Part shown: positions 5,518 to 13,185 of the stretch, piece by piece | Layout of the letters: every line of letters begins with the position of its first letter | How positions within the stretch are numbered: the stretch's first letter is position 1 | Source: Candidatus Woesearchaeota archaeon | GTDB lineage: Archaea > Nanoarchaeota > Nanoarchaeia > Woesearchaeales > GW2011-AR4 | Reading direction: 5' to 3' | DNA length: 13,228 bases | NCBI GenBank assembly: GCA_023259315.1 | Contig: JAHFQL010000024.1 | Span: 1-13,228, forward strand | Translations under genes and position numbers: made by a program | The notes under the pieces: generated by a model | Databases searched by the model: none | Told to the model about the DNA's origin: nothing | The model's input: only the letters and a program-made list of their open reading frames with translations

Positions 5518-6536
5518 TTTCGCAACCTCTTATCAACTTCATTTATTGATTTAATAAAATTCTTCCTAATTTTATTGGAATATCTGTTGAATTTATTCAT
5601 GTCCTCAAAAAGCTGCCATGTGTCATTCTTTACACTTTCTAAAATTCTAATTAAATCCCTGTAGCTTTTTGTATCCATGTTTATATCTGAAACTTCCATG
5701 TCCATAAGAGCCCTTCCGATAAAATGTGTCAGCACAAGTGATTTTGCCATTTCAATATCATGTTGCTGCGGCGTTGCCTCGATAACTGCAAGTTGTTTGC
5801 TTTCAAGAAGTCTTTTGATTTGCAGATAAAATTTATTTTGAATTCTAACTTTGCATAATATTATTTTTCTTCCTTCAAGCGAGTCATATGCAGTATCAGG
5901 ACCAAACAGCGGATGAGCTCCTAGAATCTGTACACTTTTCGGCAAAATTTTTTTCATTAATTTAACAGGATACTCTTTTACAGAACAAACATCAATAACT
6001 AAAACATCTTTTATCAATAAGTTTTTTATATCGTTTAATACATTCTTAAGATCTGAAATAGGAACAGCAAGAACGACTTTATCCTGCTGGCATAATTCTT
6101 TCAATGACGATGGATTTACATTTTTATTTCTTATTTCATTTTTGGGTACAGACTTGTCATAGACCAAAAACTCAAAATCATCTGAAAGGTGCTTCACAAT
6201 CAATTTTCCAAATCTTCCAAATCCAATTAGCCCTATTTTTTTAACATCGCATTCAACTTTATCCATTTGCTTTTGTTGTTCGCTTCTCGAGCTTTGAAAT
6301 ATTGCGCCAAAAACATTTGAAACAGAATTTACATCAAGCCCTAATTGCTTCGCTTTGTTAGAAATATTTTTTAGGATTTCCTCTTCTCTTTTTTTATCAA
6401 TAATCGGCAAATCCAGATTTTCTTTTAGTTTTGCTATTTCTTTGACCAAATCTTTTCTTTTGGAAAGTAAATTTAATATTTTTTCATCTAATTCATCAAT
6501 TGCTTTTCTTAAAACATTAATCTTCAAATTTATCAC
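5514..6536 (-). CDS. tyrA: Chorismate mutase-prephenate dehydrogenase (bifunctional)
   Basis: 340 residues. An AroQ-class chorismate mutase domain at about 1-85 ([29 protein letters not shown]) converts chorismate to prephenate. A dehydrogenase domain from about residue 98 makes 4-hydroxyphenylpyruvate. It has the nucleotide loop GLIGFGRFG (103-110), VYDKS ending the second strand (the Asp suits NAD), GAHPLFGPD with catalytic His208, and LTHF. This is the E. coli TyrA arrangement, and it is the only chorismate mutase in the operon. The start is ambiguous: GTG at 6536, 20 bases inside aroC, or in-frame TTG at 6527, which has GGTGAT four bases before it. No ATG is available nearby. Confidence 0.95.
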   Translation of the reverse strand: MINLKINVLRKAIDELDEKILNLLSKRKDLVKEIAKLKENLDLPIIDKKREEEILKNISNKAKQLGLDVNSVSNVFGAIFQSSRSEQQKQMDKVECDVKKIGLIGFGRFGKLIVKHLSDDFEFLVYDKSVPKNEIRNKNVNPSSLKELCQQDKVVLAVPISDLKNVLNDIKNLLIKDVLVIDVCSVKEYPVKLMKKILPKSVQILGAHPLFGPDTAYDSLEGRKIILCKVRIQNKFYLQIKRLLESKQLAVIEATPQQHDIEMAKSLVLTHFIGRALMDMEVSDINMDTKSYRDLIRILESVKNDTWQLFEDMNKFNRYSNKIRKNFIKSINEVDKRLRK

Positions 6537-7614
6537 CGTTCTGAGCTCTTTGCCTTAAATAATGGTCGCATAAAACCAAAGCAGCCATTGCCTCTACGAT
6601 TGGAACTGCCCTTGGCAAAACGCAAGGGTCATGCCTTCCTTTTGCCACTAATTTTACTGGCTTTCCTTTAATATCAACAGTATCTTGCTCTTTTTGTATT
6701 GTAGATGTTGGCTTGAAAGCAACTCTAAAGATAATAGGCATTCCATTTGAAATTCCGCCTTGAACTCCGCCCGAATTGTTAGTTTTTGTCATAACTTTAC
6801 CGTTTTTCGTAACAAAGGCGTCATTGTGCTGGCTGCCAAACATTTTAATCCCTTCAAACCCAGAGCCAATTTCAAAACCTTTTGTTGCATTAATGCAAAG
6901 CATTGCCTTTGCCAAATCAGCTTCTAATTTATCAAAAATCGGTTCTCCTAATCCAATTGGCATATTTCTAACAACACATTCTATTATTCCGCCTACAGAA
7001 TCACCATTATTTTTTGCGTCTTCTACTATTTTTATCATTTGTTTTGCTGCATTTTTATCAGGGCATCTGATAATGTTAGAATCCACATCTTTATTTGAAA
7101 CTTTTTCAGAATTAATTTCAGATTTAGTATCTTTAATCTGCTTTACATAAGCAACAATTTCTATTCCAAACCTTTCATTAATAATCTTGTGGGCAATAGC
7201 TCCTGCTGCAACATTACCTGCAGTTAATCTTGCAGAGCTCCTTCCACCCCCAGAAGGGTCTCTTATTCCATACTTTTTCTGCATTGTATAATCAGAGTGG
7301 CTTGGCCTGAAAGCTGCTGCAATTTTCTTATAGTCTTCTTTTCTAAAATCCTTGTTAAAAATTATCATGCTGATTGGAGTTCCGGTTGTCTTGCCGTTAA
7401 GTACTCCTGATAAGATTTCAACTTTATCCGGCTCTTGTCTCTGTGTTGTTACTTCACTTTGCCCCGGCGCCCTTCTGTTCAGGAAATTTTGTATGTATTC
7501 TTCACCTATTTCAACCAAAGGTGGACATCCATCTACTACAACGCCAATTGCTTTACCATGGCTTTCTCCCCAGTTAGTTATTCTGAACGTATTCCCGAAT
7601 GAATTTCCTGCCAT
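6517..7614 (-). CDS. aroC: Chorismate synthase
   Basis: 365 residues, normal for the family. It converts EPSP to chorismate using reduced FMN. Visible signatures are [15 protein letters not shown] near the N-terminus (active-site His19), RPSHSDYT (His106), [15 protein letters not shown], and [19 protein letters not shown] near the C-terminus. The start is fixed by AAAGGTGAAAATATG, with AGGTGA 4 bases from the ATG. A 53-base AT-rich gap separates it from the upstream four-enzyme fusion, the widest spacing in the operon and a possible internal promoter. Its end overlaps the tyrA start. No flavin reductase domain is attached, so the flavin must be reduced by another protein. Confidence 0.97.
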   Translation of the reverse strand: MAGNSFGNTFRITNWGESHGKAIGVVVDGCPPLVEIGEEYIQNFLNRRAPGQSEVTTQRQEPDKVEILSGVLNGKTTGTPISMIIFNKDFRKEDYKKIAAAFRPSHSDYTMQKKYGIRDPSGGGRSSARLTAGNVAAGAIAHKIINERFGIEIVAYVKQIKDTKSEINSEKVSNKDVDSNIIRCPDKNAAKQMIKIVEDAKNNGDSVGGIIECVVRNMPIGLGEPIFDKLEADLAKAMLCINATKGFEIGSGFEGIKMFGSQHNDAFVTKNGKVMTKTNNSGGVQGGISNGMPIIFRVAFKPTSTIQKEQDTVDIKGKPVKLVAKGRHDPCVLPRAVPIVEAMAALVLCDHYLRQRAQNGDKFED

Positions 7615-7667
7615 ATTTTCACCTTTCGATTTAAGTTTTTTATTTTATTTATTTTTTATTAATTATA
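7615..7667 (-). promoter_or_regulatory. AT-rich gap before aroC with RBS and possible internal promoter
   Basis: The minus strand of this gap is almost all A/T (TATAATTAATAAAAAAT) and ends in AGGTGA just before the aroC ATG. It is the only true spacer inside the operon. The A/T run could be a TATA element that gives aroC, tyrA and pheA separate transcription, but nothing in the sequence decides this. Confidence 0.35.
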
Positions 7668-10600
7668 CTAAATAATTTTAATTAATTCTTTTTCCATTTC
7701 TTTAAAACCCGGATTTAATCCTGTCCATAATTCAAACTGCCTTACTGCCTGATAGATAAGCATCCTATCACCCGTTATGGTCTGACATTTTTTTTTCCTT
7801 GCAAGCTTAATAAGTTTTGTTAATATGGGTTTGTAAACAACATCCATAACAATTTTTCCTTCTGGGAGTTCATTTTCCTTTAAAGCGCACCCATCCTCAA
7901 AAGGAGTCATTCCTAAGCTAGTTGTATTAATTATTATATCATTCTCCTCTGTTAAAGATTTAATATTTTCAAATTTATCAAAATTAACACCGAATTCTTG
8001 CGCAAGTTCTTTGGCTCTATCTTCTGTTCTGTTAACTAAGGTAATCTTTGCTCCCTCTTTCTTTAATCCATAGACAATTGCTCTTGCAGCTCCGCCTGCG
8101 CCTATATCTAAAACTTTCTTGTTTTTCGGATTTATTTTTTCCTTTAAAGATTCAACAGCCCCATAATAATCAGTATTGTATCCAGTAATTTTCCCATTGT
8201 TGTTTACTAAAGTATTGACGGCACCAATCTGTTCTGCAGTTTCATCTATTTTATCGATTAATTTAACTATATTCTCTTTGTGCGGAATTGTAACTGCAGC
8301 ACCCTTAAAATTAAACCTTCTGAAATTTTTCATGAATTCAATTAATTCATTAGGGGCTGTTTTTAATGGAACATAAACAAAATTCAAATTATTTTTTTTA
8401 AAGTTAGGATTATGCATGTACTTTGACATCGAATTTTCTGCAAATTCTCCGATTATTCCAATTATTTTAGTTTGTGAGTTAAACAAATTAACATTGTATA
8501 ATTTCCGCATTTCGTCAAGACTTATCTGCCCAGTAGCAGATTCCTTTCCTCTTCCAAGACTGCAATATGTGATTAAAGAGCCAAATTTTGGAGCAAGAAT
8601 CCTTGAAATCTCACCTTCCCGCCCCATGCAAAATGCTATAAGATTGTATTTGTTTCTTAATAAATCAAATATTATAAAATTGTCATTTATTGACTTCGCA
8701 GTTGTTACAATCTTTATTAAATCCGGATTTAATTTATTGATTTGGTTATAGATTAATTCTAATTTCTGCAATGAGGGCGTCTCTTTAAAATCATGGTACG
8801 ATACAATTATTTTTGATGATGTTTTATTATTAATTAGATTATTAACAATTTCGGAGCCAAATTCAACGTCAACAAAATCTGCACCGAGGTCCATGGCTTT
8901 GCTTAAAAATACAAATCTTTCTTTTTCTGAACCTTTAAACAAGCCACCAAACTTATGTGGCCTGCAGGTAACTATCAATGGCTTTGTTGATTTCTTAATT
9001 AAATTCTTTAAGTTCTCAACAGTCATATCTTTAATAAAATCCAGTCTTAATTCTACTATATCTGCTGTTTTTGCATTTTTTATATCAGTTAATTCGTATT
9101 TAAAATTATTAGCTGCTATAACAGCACATATTTTGGTTTTCATGGTTTGATTGCTGTTTAGATTCAATATTAGCTTAGCGGTTTCCAAAGGCGTTTCATT
9201 GTTTGTTTCAACTGCAAATTCAGAGGCTTTTTGGTACAATGGAATTCTTCTCGCCAAGACTTCGTCAATTTCATCTACAAATGATTTTTTCCCTGTTAGC
9301 GAAGGCCTTTGTATTGAGTCTTTTAAGCGATTTGCAAGTACATTAACTGGTGCCTTGAGCCAGAATATTGTCCCATTTCTCTTTAATAATTCAATATTAT
9401 TGTTTTTTTCAATTACTCCACCGCCGCAGTCAATTATTACTCCATCAGCATCTTTAAGGCTTTCAATTACTTGGCTTTCAATTTTCCTAAAATAATTCCA
9501 TCCATATTTATTGATGAAAGATTTTAATGGCATTCCAACTTTTTTTGAAATTTCCCCATCTGTGCTTATCAAATTCATTCCTGTTAGTTTGGATAATTCT
9601 TTTCCTGTTGAGGTCTTTCCAGCCCCCCTATAACCGATTAAAGCAATATTTTTTGATTCTATTATTTGAACTCCAATTTCATTTAATTTATTAAAAAACT
9701 GCGGAAAGGATTTTTTAACAGAGTCAGGATTTTTAATTTTAATTCCCGGAATTCTTAATCCAACTATGGCAAAGCTCATCGTCATTCTATGGTCGTTATA
9801 TGATTCAATTATTGCAGAATGCAGTTTTGATTGATATATTAATAACTCATCATTTTTTACTTCCACCTTTGCTCCCAATTTTCTTAATTCAGTTGCAGTA
9901 TCGTTGATTCTATCAGATTCCTTAAATTTCAAATTTTCAATATTTCTAATTCGTGTAGTTCCTTCCGCAAATAAAGCAACTGCTGCCAAAGTTTGAGCAG
10001 AATCCGGCATCGAATACATGTCTGCGTCAATTGGTTTAAGGTTTTTAGGTCCGGTTAATTCTATTGAATCGTTGCCAACTAAAGCTTTACACCCCATTTT
10101 TTCCAATATCTTATAAAATTCAGATTCCGGAACTTTTGATTTCAATTCTAGATTGCTAATTCTAACAGTTCCAGGAACAATTGCAGCTGCAGCCAGAAAA
10201 TAATTTGCAGAACTCCAGTCTGATGGAACTGAAAACTTTATTGAATTATATTTCTGCCGGGCTTTAATTTTAAATATGTTATTTCCATTTCTTTGAACTT
10301 TAACGCCGCATTTGCTCATCAAATTAATAGTCAAATCAACATATTCTGCTGATACGAGCTTGCCTTCTACAATTATTTCAATGTCTTTCTTTGCAAATGG
10401 CGATATTAAAAACAAAGCGCTGACAAATTGGCTGCTAATGTTTCCTTTTATTTTGGTTTTCCCACCTCCTATATTGCCGCCATTAATAATTAAAGGGGCA
10501 TTGCCATTTTTTGATTTGTATTTAATTCCTAAATCATTTAAACTCCTTAATAATTCTGAAATTGGCCTTTCCTGTATTCTTTTGCTGCCGGTAATTTTTG

Positions 10601-10922
10601 TATTTCCTTTTGCAAGAGCAGAAAATGCTGTTATGAACCTCAAAAGTGTTCCTGAATCACCTACATTTATTTCATTTTTTGGTGCATTTAATTTTCCGTT
10701 TGCGCCTTTGATAGCAATTTCGTTTCCTTGCTTATCTACTTCAACACCAAAATTTTGTAGTGCAGCAATTGCATTATTAATATCCTCATTTTCAGGAACA
10801 TTCTTCAAAACAGAAATTCCATTTGCAAGTGCGCATATTATCAGCATCCTGTTGGCGATATATTTGCTCCCGGGAATAGAAATATTTGCATTTATTTTAT
10901 TGATTGATTTTATTTCTATCAT
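7668..10922 (-). CDS. Tetrafunctional AroA-AroK-AroD-AroE fusion (AROM-like)
   Basis: One 1084-residue frame with four complete enzymes in series: EPSP synthase (about 1-415), P-loop shikimate kinase (424-590), type I 3-dehydroquinase (594-810) and shikimate dehydrogenase (818-1084). Together they catalyse dehydroquinate to dehydroshikimate, shikimate, shikimate-3-phosphate and EPSP. Catalytic motifs of all four are present, so all are probably active. Linkers are only about 5-10 residues. The order equals AROM of fungi minus the N-terminal DHQ synthase, which here is the preceding gene, overlapping by 4 bases (ATGA). No stop or frame break interrupts the junctions. An internal ATG opens the dehydroquinase part (9143) but has no ribosome binding site. 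Confidence 0.95.
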   Translation of the reverse strand: MIEIKSINKINANISIPGSKYIANRMLIICALANGISVLKNVPENEDINNAIAALQNFGVEVDKQGNEIAIKGANGKLNAPKNEINVGDSGTLLRFITAFSALAKGNTKITGSKRIQERPISELLRSLNDLGIKYKSKNGNAPLIINGGNIGGGKTKIKGNISSQFVSALFLISPFAKKDIEIIVEGKLVSAEYVDLTINLMSKCGVKVQRNGNNIFKIKARQKYNSIKFSVPSDWSSANYFLAAAAIVPGTVRISNLELKSKVPESEFYKILEKMGCKALVGNDSIELTGPKNLKPIDADMYSMPDSAQTLAAVALFAEGTTRIRNIENLKFKESDRINDTATELRKLGAKVEVKNDELLIYQSKLHSAIIESYNDHRMTMSFAIVGLRIPGIKIKNPDSVKKSFPQFFNKLNEIGVQIIESKNIALIGYRGAGKTSTGKELSKLTGMNLISTDGEISKKVGMPLKSFINKYGWNYFRKIESQVIESLKDADGVIIDCGGGVIEKNNNIELLKRNGTIFWLKAPVNVLANRLKDSIQRPSLTGKKSFVDEIDEVLARRIPLYQKASEFAVETNNETPLETAKLILNLNSNQTMKTKICAVIAANNFKYELTDIKNAKTADIVELRLDFIKDMTVENLKNLIKKSTKPLIVTCRPHKFGGLFKGSEKERFVFLSKAMDLGADFVDVEFGSEIVNNLINNKTSSKIIVSYHDFKETPSLQKLELIYNQINKLNPDLIKIVTTAKSINDNFIIFDLLRNKYNLIAFCMGREGEISRILAPKFGSLITYCSLGRGKESATGQISLDEMRKLYNVNLFNSQTKIIGIIGEFAENSMSKYMHNPNFKKNNLNFVYVPLKTAPNELIEFMKNFRRFNFKGAAVTIPHKENIVKLIDKIDETAEQIGAVNTLVNNNGKITGYNTDYYGAVESLKEKINPKNKKVLDIGAGGAARAIVYGLKKEGAKITLVNRTEDRAKELAQEFGVNFDKFENIKSLTEENDIIINTTSLGMTPFEDGCALKENELPEGKIVMDVVYKPILTKLIKLARKKKCQTITGDRMLIYQAVRQFELWTGLNPGFKEMEKELIKII
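7671..8471 (-). other. aroE: Domain 4: shikimate dehydrogenase
   Basis: Residues 818-1084. NSMSKYMHN carries the two shikimate-binding serines (831, 833). VTIPHK holds catalytic Lys882, GYNTDYYG holds Asp918, and GAGGAARA (941-948) is the dinucleotide loop. VNRTEDR suits NADP. The C-terminal GDRMLIYQAVRQFELW is typical of AroE. Confidence 0.94.
8493..9143 (-). other. aroD: Domain 3: type I 3-dehydroquinate dehydratase
   Basis: Residues 594-810, a class I aldolase barrel forming a Schiff base. VELRLD (623-628), VTCRP (651-655), catalytic His710 in VSYHDF, Schiff-base Lys737 in DLIKIV, and MGREGEISR (766-774) are all present. Confidence 0.93.
9153..9653 (-). other. aroK: Domain 2: shikimate kinase, bacterial P-loop type
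   Basis: Residues 424-590. Walker A GYRGAGKTSTG (430-440), STDGEI (the shikimate-binding Asp), FRKIES (478-483), DCGGGVI (498-504) and QRPSL in the lid (538-542). This is the NMP-kinase-like fold of bacteria and AROM. Most archaea with the pathway use a GHMP-family kinase instead. Confidence 0.93.
9678..10922 (-). other. aroA: Domain 1: EPSP synthase (3-phosphoshikimate 1-carboxyvinyltransferase)
   Basis: Residues 1-415 of the fusion. It joins PEP to shikimate-3-phosphate. Motifs are SIPGSKYIANR (Lys20), GDSGTLLRF (88-96), QERP (117-120), SSQ (163-165), KFKESDR (332-338) and NDHRM (376-380). The two-fold repeated inside-out barrel length is complete. Confidence 0.93.
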
Positions 10923-12055
10923 TCTTCTATAAATTTGTTATTGTTGTAATCCCACTCATTTTTGCATTCCTCAATAGCTTTTTCTATGGTTTTTGCATCC
11001 ACTTCAAATGAGCAATTATTTTTGTCTAATTTTACTTTTCCTATTCGGTCTATTAAGACAAATCTTGGCTTGTTGTTTCTTGATTTTTTGTCAGACTTCA
11101 TCAATTCAATAATTTTTGATGTGTTTACATCCATATTTACCAATAAAGGAAAACCAAATGATTTGATTATGTTCCTTATTCTTTTTTCTTCATTTTCATT
11201 CAAATTATTGGACATTTCTGATATTTTGGACTCAACGATCATGCCCTGGCTTATTGCGTAACCGTGCCTGATTTTGTATTTGTAATATGATTCCAGAGCA
11301 TGGCCGAAAGTATGCCCGAAATTAAGAACCTGCCTTAATCCCGATTCCTTCGGGTCTTTTTCAACAATTTTTCTTTTCAGCTCGATGCTTCTCTTTATTA
11401 TTCGCAATAGAGCTTCTTTATCCCGTGACAGGATTTTTTTACAATTATTTTCAAGAAAATCAAATAGATTATTATCTAAAGAAATTGCTGCCTTTATTAT
11501 TTCTGCCAGTCCATTTTTGAATTCATCATCAGGAAGCGTATCCAAGAAACTTAAATCTAAAAAAACAGCTTCAGGATGGTGGAATGCTCCAATAAGATTC
11601 TTGCCGTGCTGCGTGTTGACTGAAGTTTTTCCCCCTATTGATGAGTCTACCATTGCAAGCAGTGTGGTTGGAACCTGAATAAGTGGAATTCCCCTGTTGA
11701 ATGTTGCAGCAACAAATCCTGCTAAATCTCCGATAACACCGCCCCCAAATGCAACAATAACGCTGTCCCTTCCAAAATTATTCTCCAGAAGCATGTCTTC
11801 TATCTCCTCTTTTCTCTTCCGAGATTTGCTGCTTTCTCCTGCAGGAATTGAGGTAAAGAACGGATTGAGTTTCCCTATTGAATTTACTATTTTATCCTTA
11901 TGAAGCCTGTTAACTGTGTCGTCAGTTACAACTACAATCTTTTTTCCTGGATGATTTACCTGTATGAATTCCCAAAGTTCCTGTAATGCTTCGCTGCCAA
12001 CAAAGATGCTATAATTTTTTCCATCTTCCCTAATGATTACTTTTATCTTTTCCAT
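10919..12055 (-). CDS. aroB: 3-dehydroquinate synthase
   Basis: 378 residues, normal for a classical NAD- and metal-dependent DHQ synthase, which cyclises DAHP to 3-dehydroquinate. Motifs are VVTDDTVN, FGGGVIGDLAGFVAATFNRG (103-122), VPTTLLAMVDSSIGGKTSVN, NLIGAFHHP, the metal-site Glu in GLAEIIK (about 185), NFGHTFGHALE (His248/252) and RHGYAISQGM (His264). It starts 3 bases after the DAHP synthase stop and its TGA overlaps the ATG of the four-enzyme fusion (ATGA). It has no strong ribosome binding site, so translation is probably coupled. Many archaea use a different, non-homologous DHQ synthase, so the classical type is a useful marker here. Confidence 0.97.
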   Translation of the reverse strand: MEKIKVIIREDGKNYSIFVGSEALQELWEFIQVNHPGKKIVVVTDDTVNRLHKDKIVNSIGKLNPFFTSIPAGESSKSRKRKEEIEDMLLENNFGRDSVIVAFGGGVIGDLAGFVAATFNRGIPLIQVPTTLLAMVDSSIGGKTSVNTQHGKNLIGAFHHPEAVFLDLSFLDTLPDDEFKNGLAEIIKAAISLDNNLFDFLENNCKKILSRDKEALLRIIKRSIELKRKIVEKDPKESGLRQVLNFGHTFGHALESYYKYKIRHGYAISQGMIVESKISEMSNNLNENEEKRIRNIIKSFGFPLLVNMDVNTSKIIELMKSDKKSRNNKPRFVLIDRIGKVKLDKNNCSFEVDAKTIEKAIEECKNEWDYNNNKFIEE

Positions 12056-12058
12056 CTT

Positions 12059-13075
12059 TCATGCAAGCTTTTTCCCAATCGCTTCACACAATGGTTTCAA
12101 CTCATTAAGCAGCTTTTGCAATTGTTCCGGGTATAAAGATTGTCCTGCATCGCTCAATGCTTTTTCCGGATGCGGGTGGGCCTCTATTATCAAACCATCT
12201 GCTCCCGCTGCCACTGCTGCCTTGCTTAATGGTGCAACTAACTCCCTGTTTCCTGCTGCATGGCTGGGGTCAACAATTACAGGCAAATGCGTCATGTTTT
12301 TTAATATAGCTACTGCCCCTACATCCAATGTGCTTCTGTATGCAGTCTCGAAAGTTCTTATTCCCCTCTCACATAATATTACATTTTTGTTTCCATGAAA
12401 TAAGATGTATTCTGCTGCCATTACAAACTCATTTATCGTAGCTGCCATTCCTCGCTTTAAAATAACCGGCTTTCTTATTTTGCCAAGCTCCTTTAATAAA
12501 TCAAAATTCTGCATATTTCTTGCTCCGACTCTTAGGACATCAACATATTCTGCCGCTATTGGTACATCCCTTACATCCATAACCTCTGTTTCAACAATCA
12601 TCCCTGCTTGTTCTTTTACTTTCCTTAGCAGCTTTAAACCTTTTATGCCTAATCCCTGAAAATCATAAGGAGATGTCCTTGGCTTGAATGCAGATGCTCT
12701 CATTATCTTGATTCCCATCTTTTGAAGCATTTTTGCTGATTCCATGATTTGCTCTTCAGATTCTACAGAGCAAGGGCCTGCAATAACAACAACTTCTCCA
12801 TTTCCTATGCTGACATCTCCAACCTTAATTACTGTTGTGTGTGAATGATGCTCTCTGCTCGCTAGTTTGAATGGCTTAAGAATTTTCATTACCTTTTCAA
12901 CGCATTTAACAAAGCCAAATTGGTTTACATACTCTTCTGTAACATTTCCTAGAACGTGTATAACAGTTCTTTCATCTCCTTCGAATTCAACTGGCCTTAA
13001 TCCGCTTTTGGTTATTCCTTTGATTAAATCTTTAATTTCTTCCTTTGGTGTATTTGGTTTTAATACAATTATCAT
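12059..13075 (-). CDS. aroF: DAHP synthase, type I-beta, with N-terminal ferredoxin-like domain
   Basis: 338 residues. It condenses PEP and erythrose-4-phosphate to DAHP, the entry step of the pathway. Residues 1-70 form a small domain (MIIVLKPNTPKEEIKDLIKG...) like the regulatory domain of Thermotoga-type DAHP synthase, which senses tyrosine or phenylalanine. The barrel follows, with AGPCSVES (Cys102), KPRTSPYDFQG, RVGARNMQN, LKRGM, CERGIRTFE, DPSHAAGNR (His272), IEAHPHPEKALSDAGQSL (Glu298, Asp309). The metal ligands are all kept. It is the first gene of the operon, with the strongest ribosome binding site (GGAGGT, 8 bases from the ATG). Gene symbol is by family; aroG or aroA(G) is also used. 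Confidence 0.96.
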   Translation of the reverse strand: MIIVLKPNTPKEEIKDLIKGITKSGLRPVEFEGDERTVIHVLGNVTEEYVNQFGFVKCVEKVMKILKPFKLASREHHSHTTVIKVGDVSIGNGEVVVIAGPCSVESEEQIMESAKMLQKMGIKIMRASAFKPRTSPYDFQGLGIKGLKLLRKVKEQAGMIVETEVMDVRDVPIAAEYVDVLRVGARNMQNFDLLKELGKIRKPVILKRGMAATINEFVMAAEYILFHGNKNVILCERGIRTFETAYRSTLDVGAVAILKNMTHLPVIVDPSHAAGNRELVAPLSKAAVAAGADGLIIEAHPHPEKALSDAGQSLYPEQLQKLLNELKPLCEAIGKKLA

Positions 13076-13083
13076 TTTTATTT

Positions 13084-13127
13084 ACCTCCATAGTAGATTT
13101 GGAAATTTTCTCTGTTTAAAAATAAAT
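13084..13127 (-). promoter_or_regulatory. Operon promoter and ribosome binding site upstream of aroF
   Basis: The minus strand has GGAGGT at 13084-13089, 8 bases before the ATG. A TATA-like TTTATTTTTAAAC lies at 13115-13127 and would start transcription near 13090, just ahead of this site. A second AT-rich candidate (CTATAATATTTTAAC, about 13151-13165) lies further up and would give a longer leader. Confidence 0.45.
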
Positions 13128-13168
13128 CTAATAAGCTTGAAGTTGTAAATGTTAAAATATTATAGTGG

Positions 13169-13185
13169 TCTGGCTTACTGCCAGA
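13169..13185. promoter_or_regulatory. Inverted repeat upstream of the aromatic operon
   Basis: TCTGGC-TTACT-GCCAGA is a perfect 6-bp inverted repeat with a 5-base spacer, GC-rich in an AT-rich region. It lies about 95-110 bases before the aroF ATG and next to the distal TATA candidate. It may be an operator, a leader hairpin or the end of the neighbouring transcript. Further out, TTGAATTCAA (13213-13222) and TCAAATTTGA (13219-13228) are overlapping palindromes, which may be chance. Confidence 0.35.

Noticed and set aside
7671..9143. Separate aroD-aroE gene starting at the internal ATG (9143)
   Set aside because: No ribosome binding site or spacer precedes it, and the frame runs on without a break from the shikimate kinase domain, so one fused protein is the simpler reading.
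10312..10932. Long open frame of 206 codons on the plus strand opposite the EPSP synthase domain
   Set aside because: It is antisense to a domain with all expected catalytic motifs, and its product has no recognisable family, no ribosome binding site and the biased composition expected of a complementary frame.
10919..10940. Programmed -1 frameshift joining aroB to the four-enzyme fusion to make a full AROM protein
   Set aside because: The -1 frame is open across the end of aroB, but the nearby AAATTTA is not in the right phase for a slippery site. The ATGA overlap is simply explained by reinitiation.
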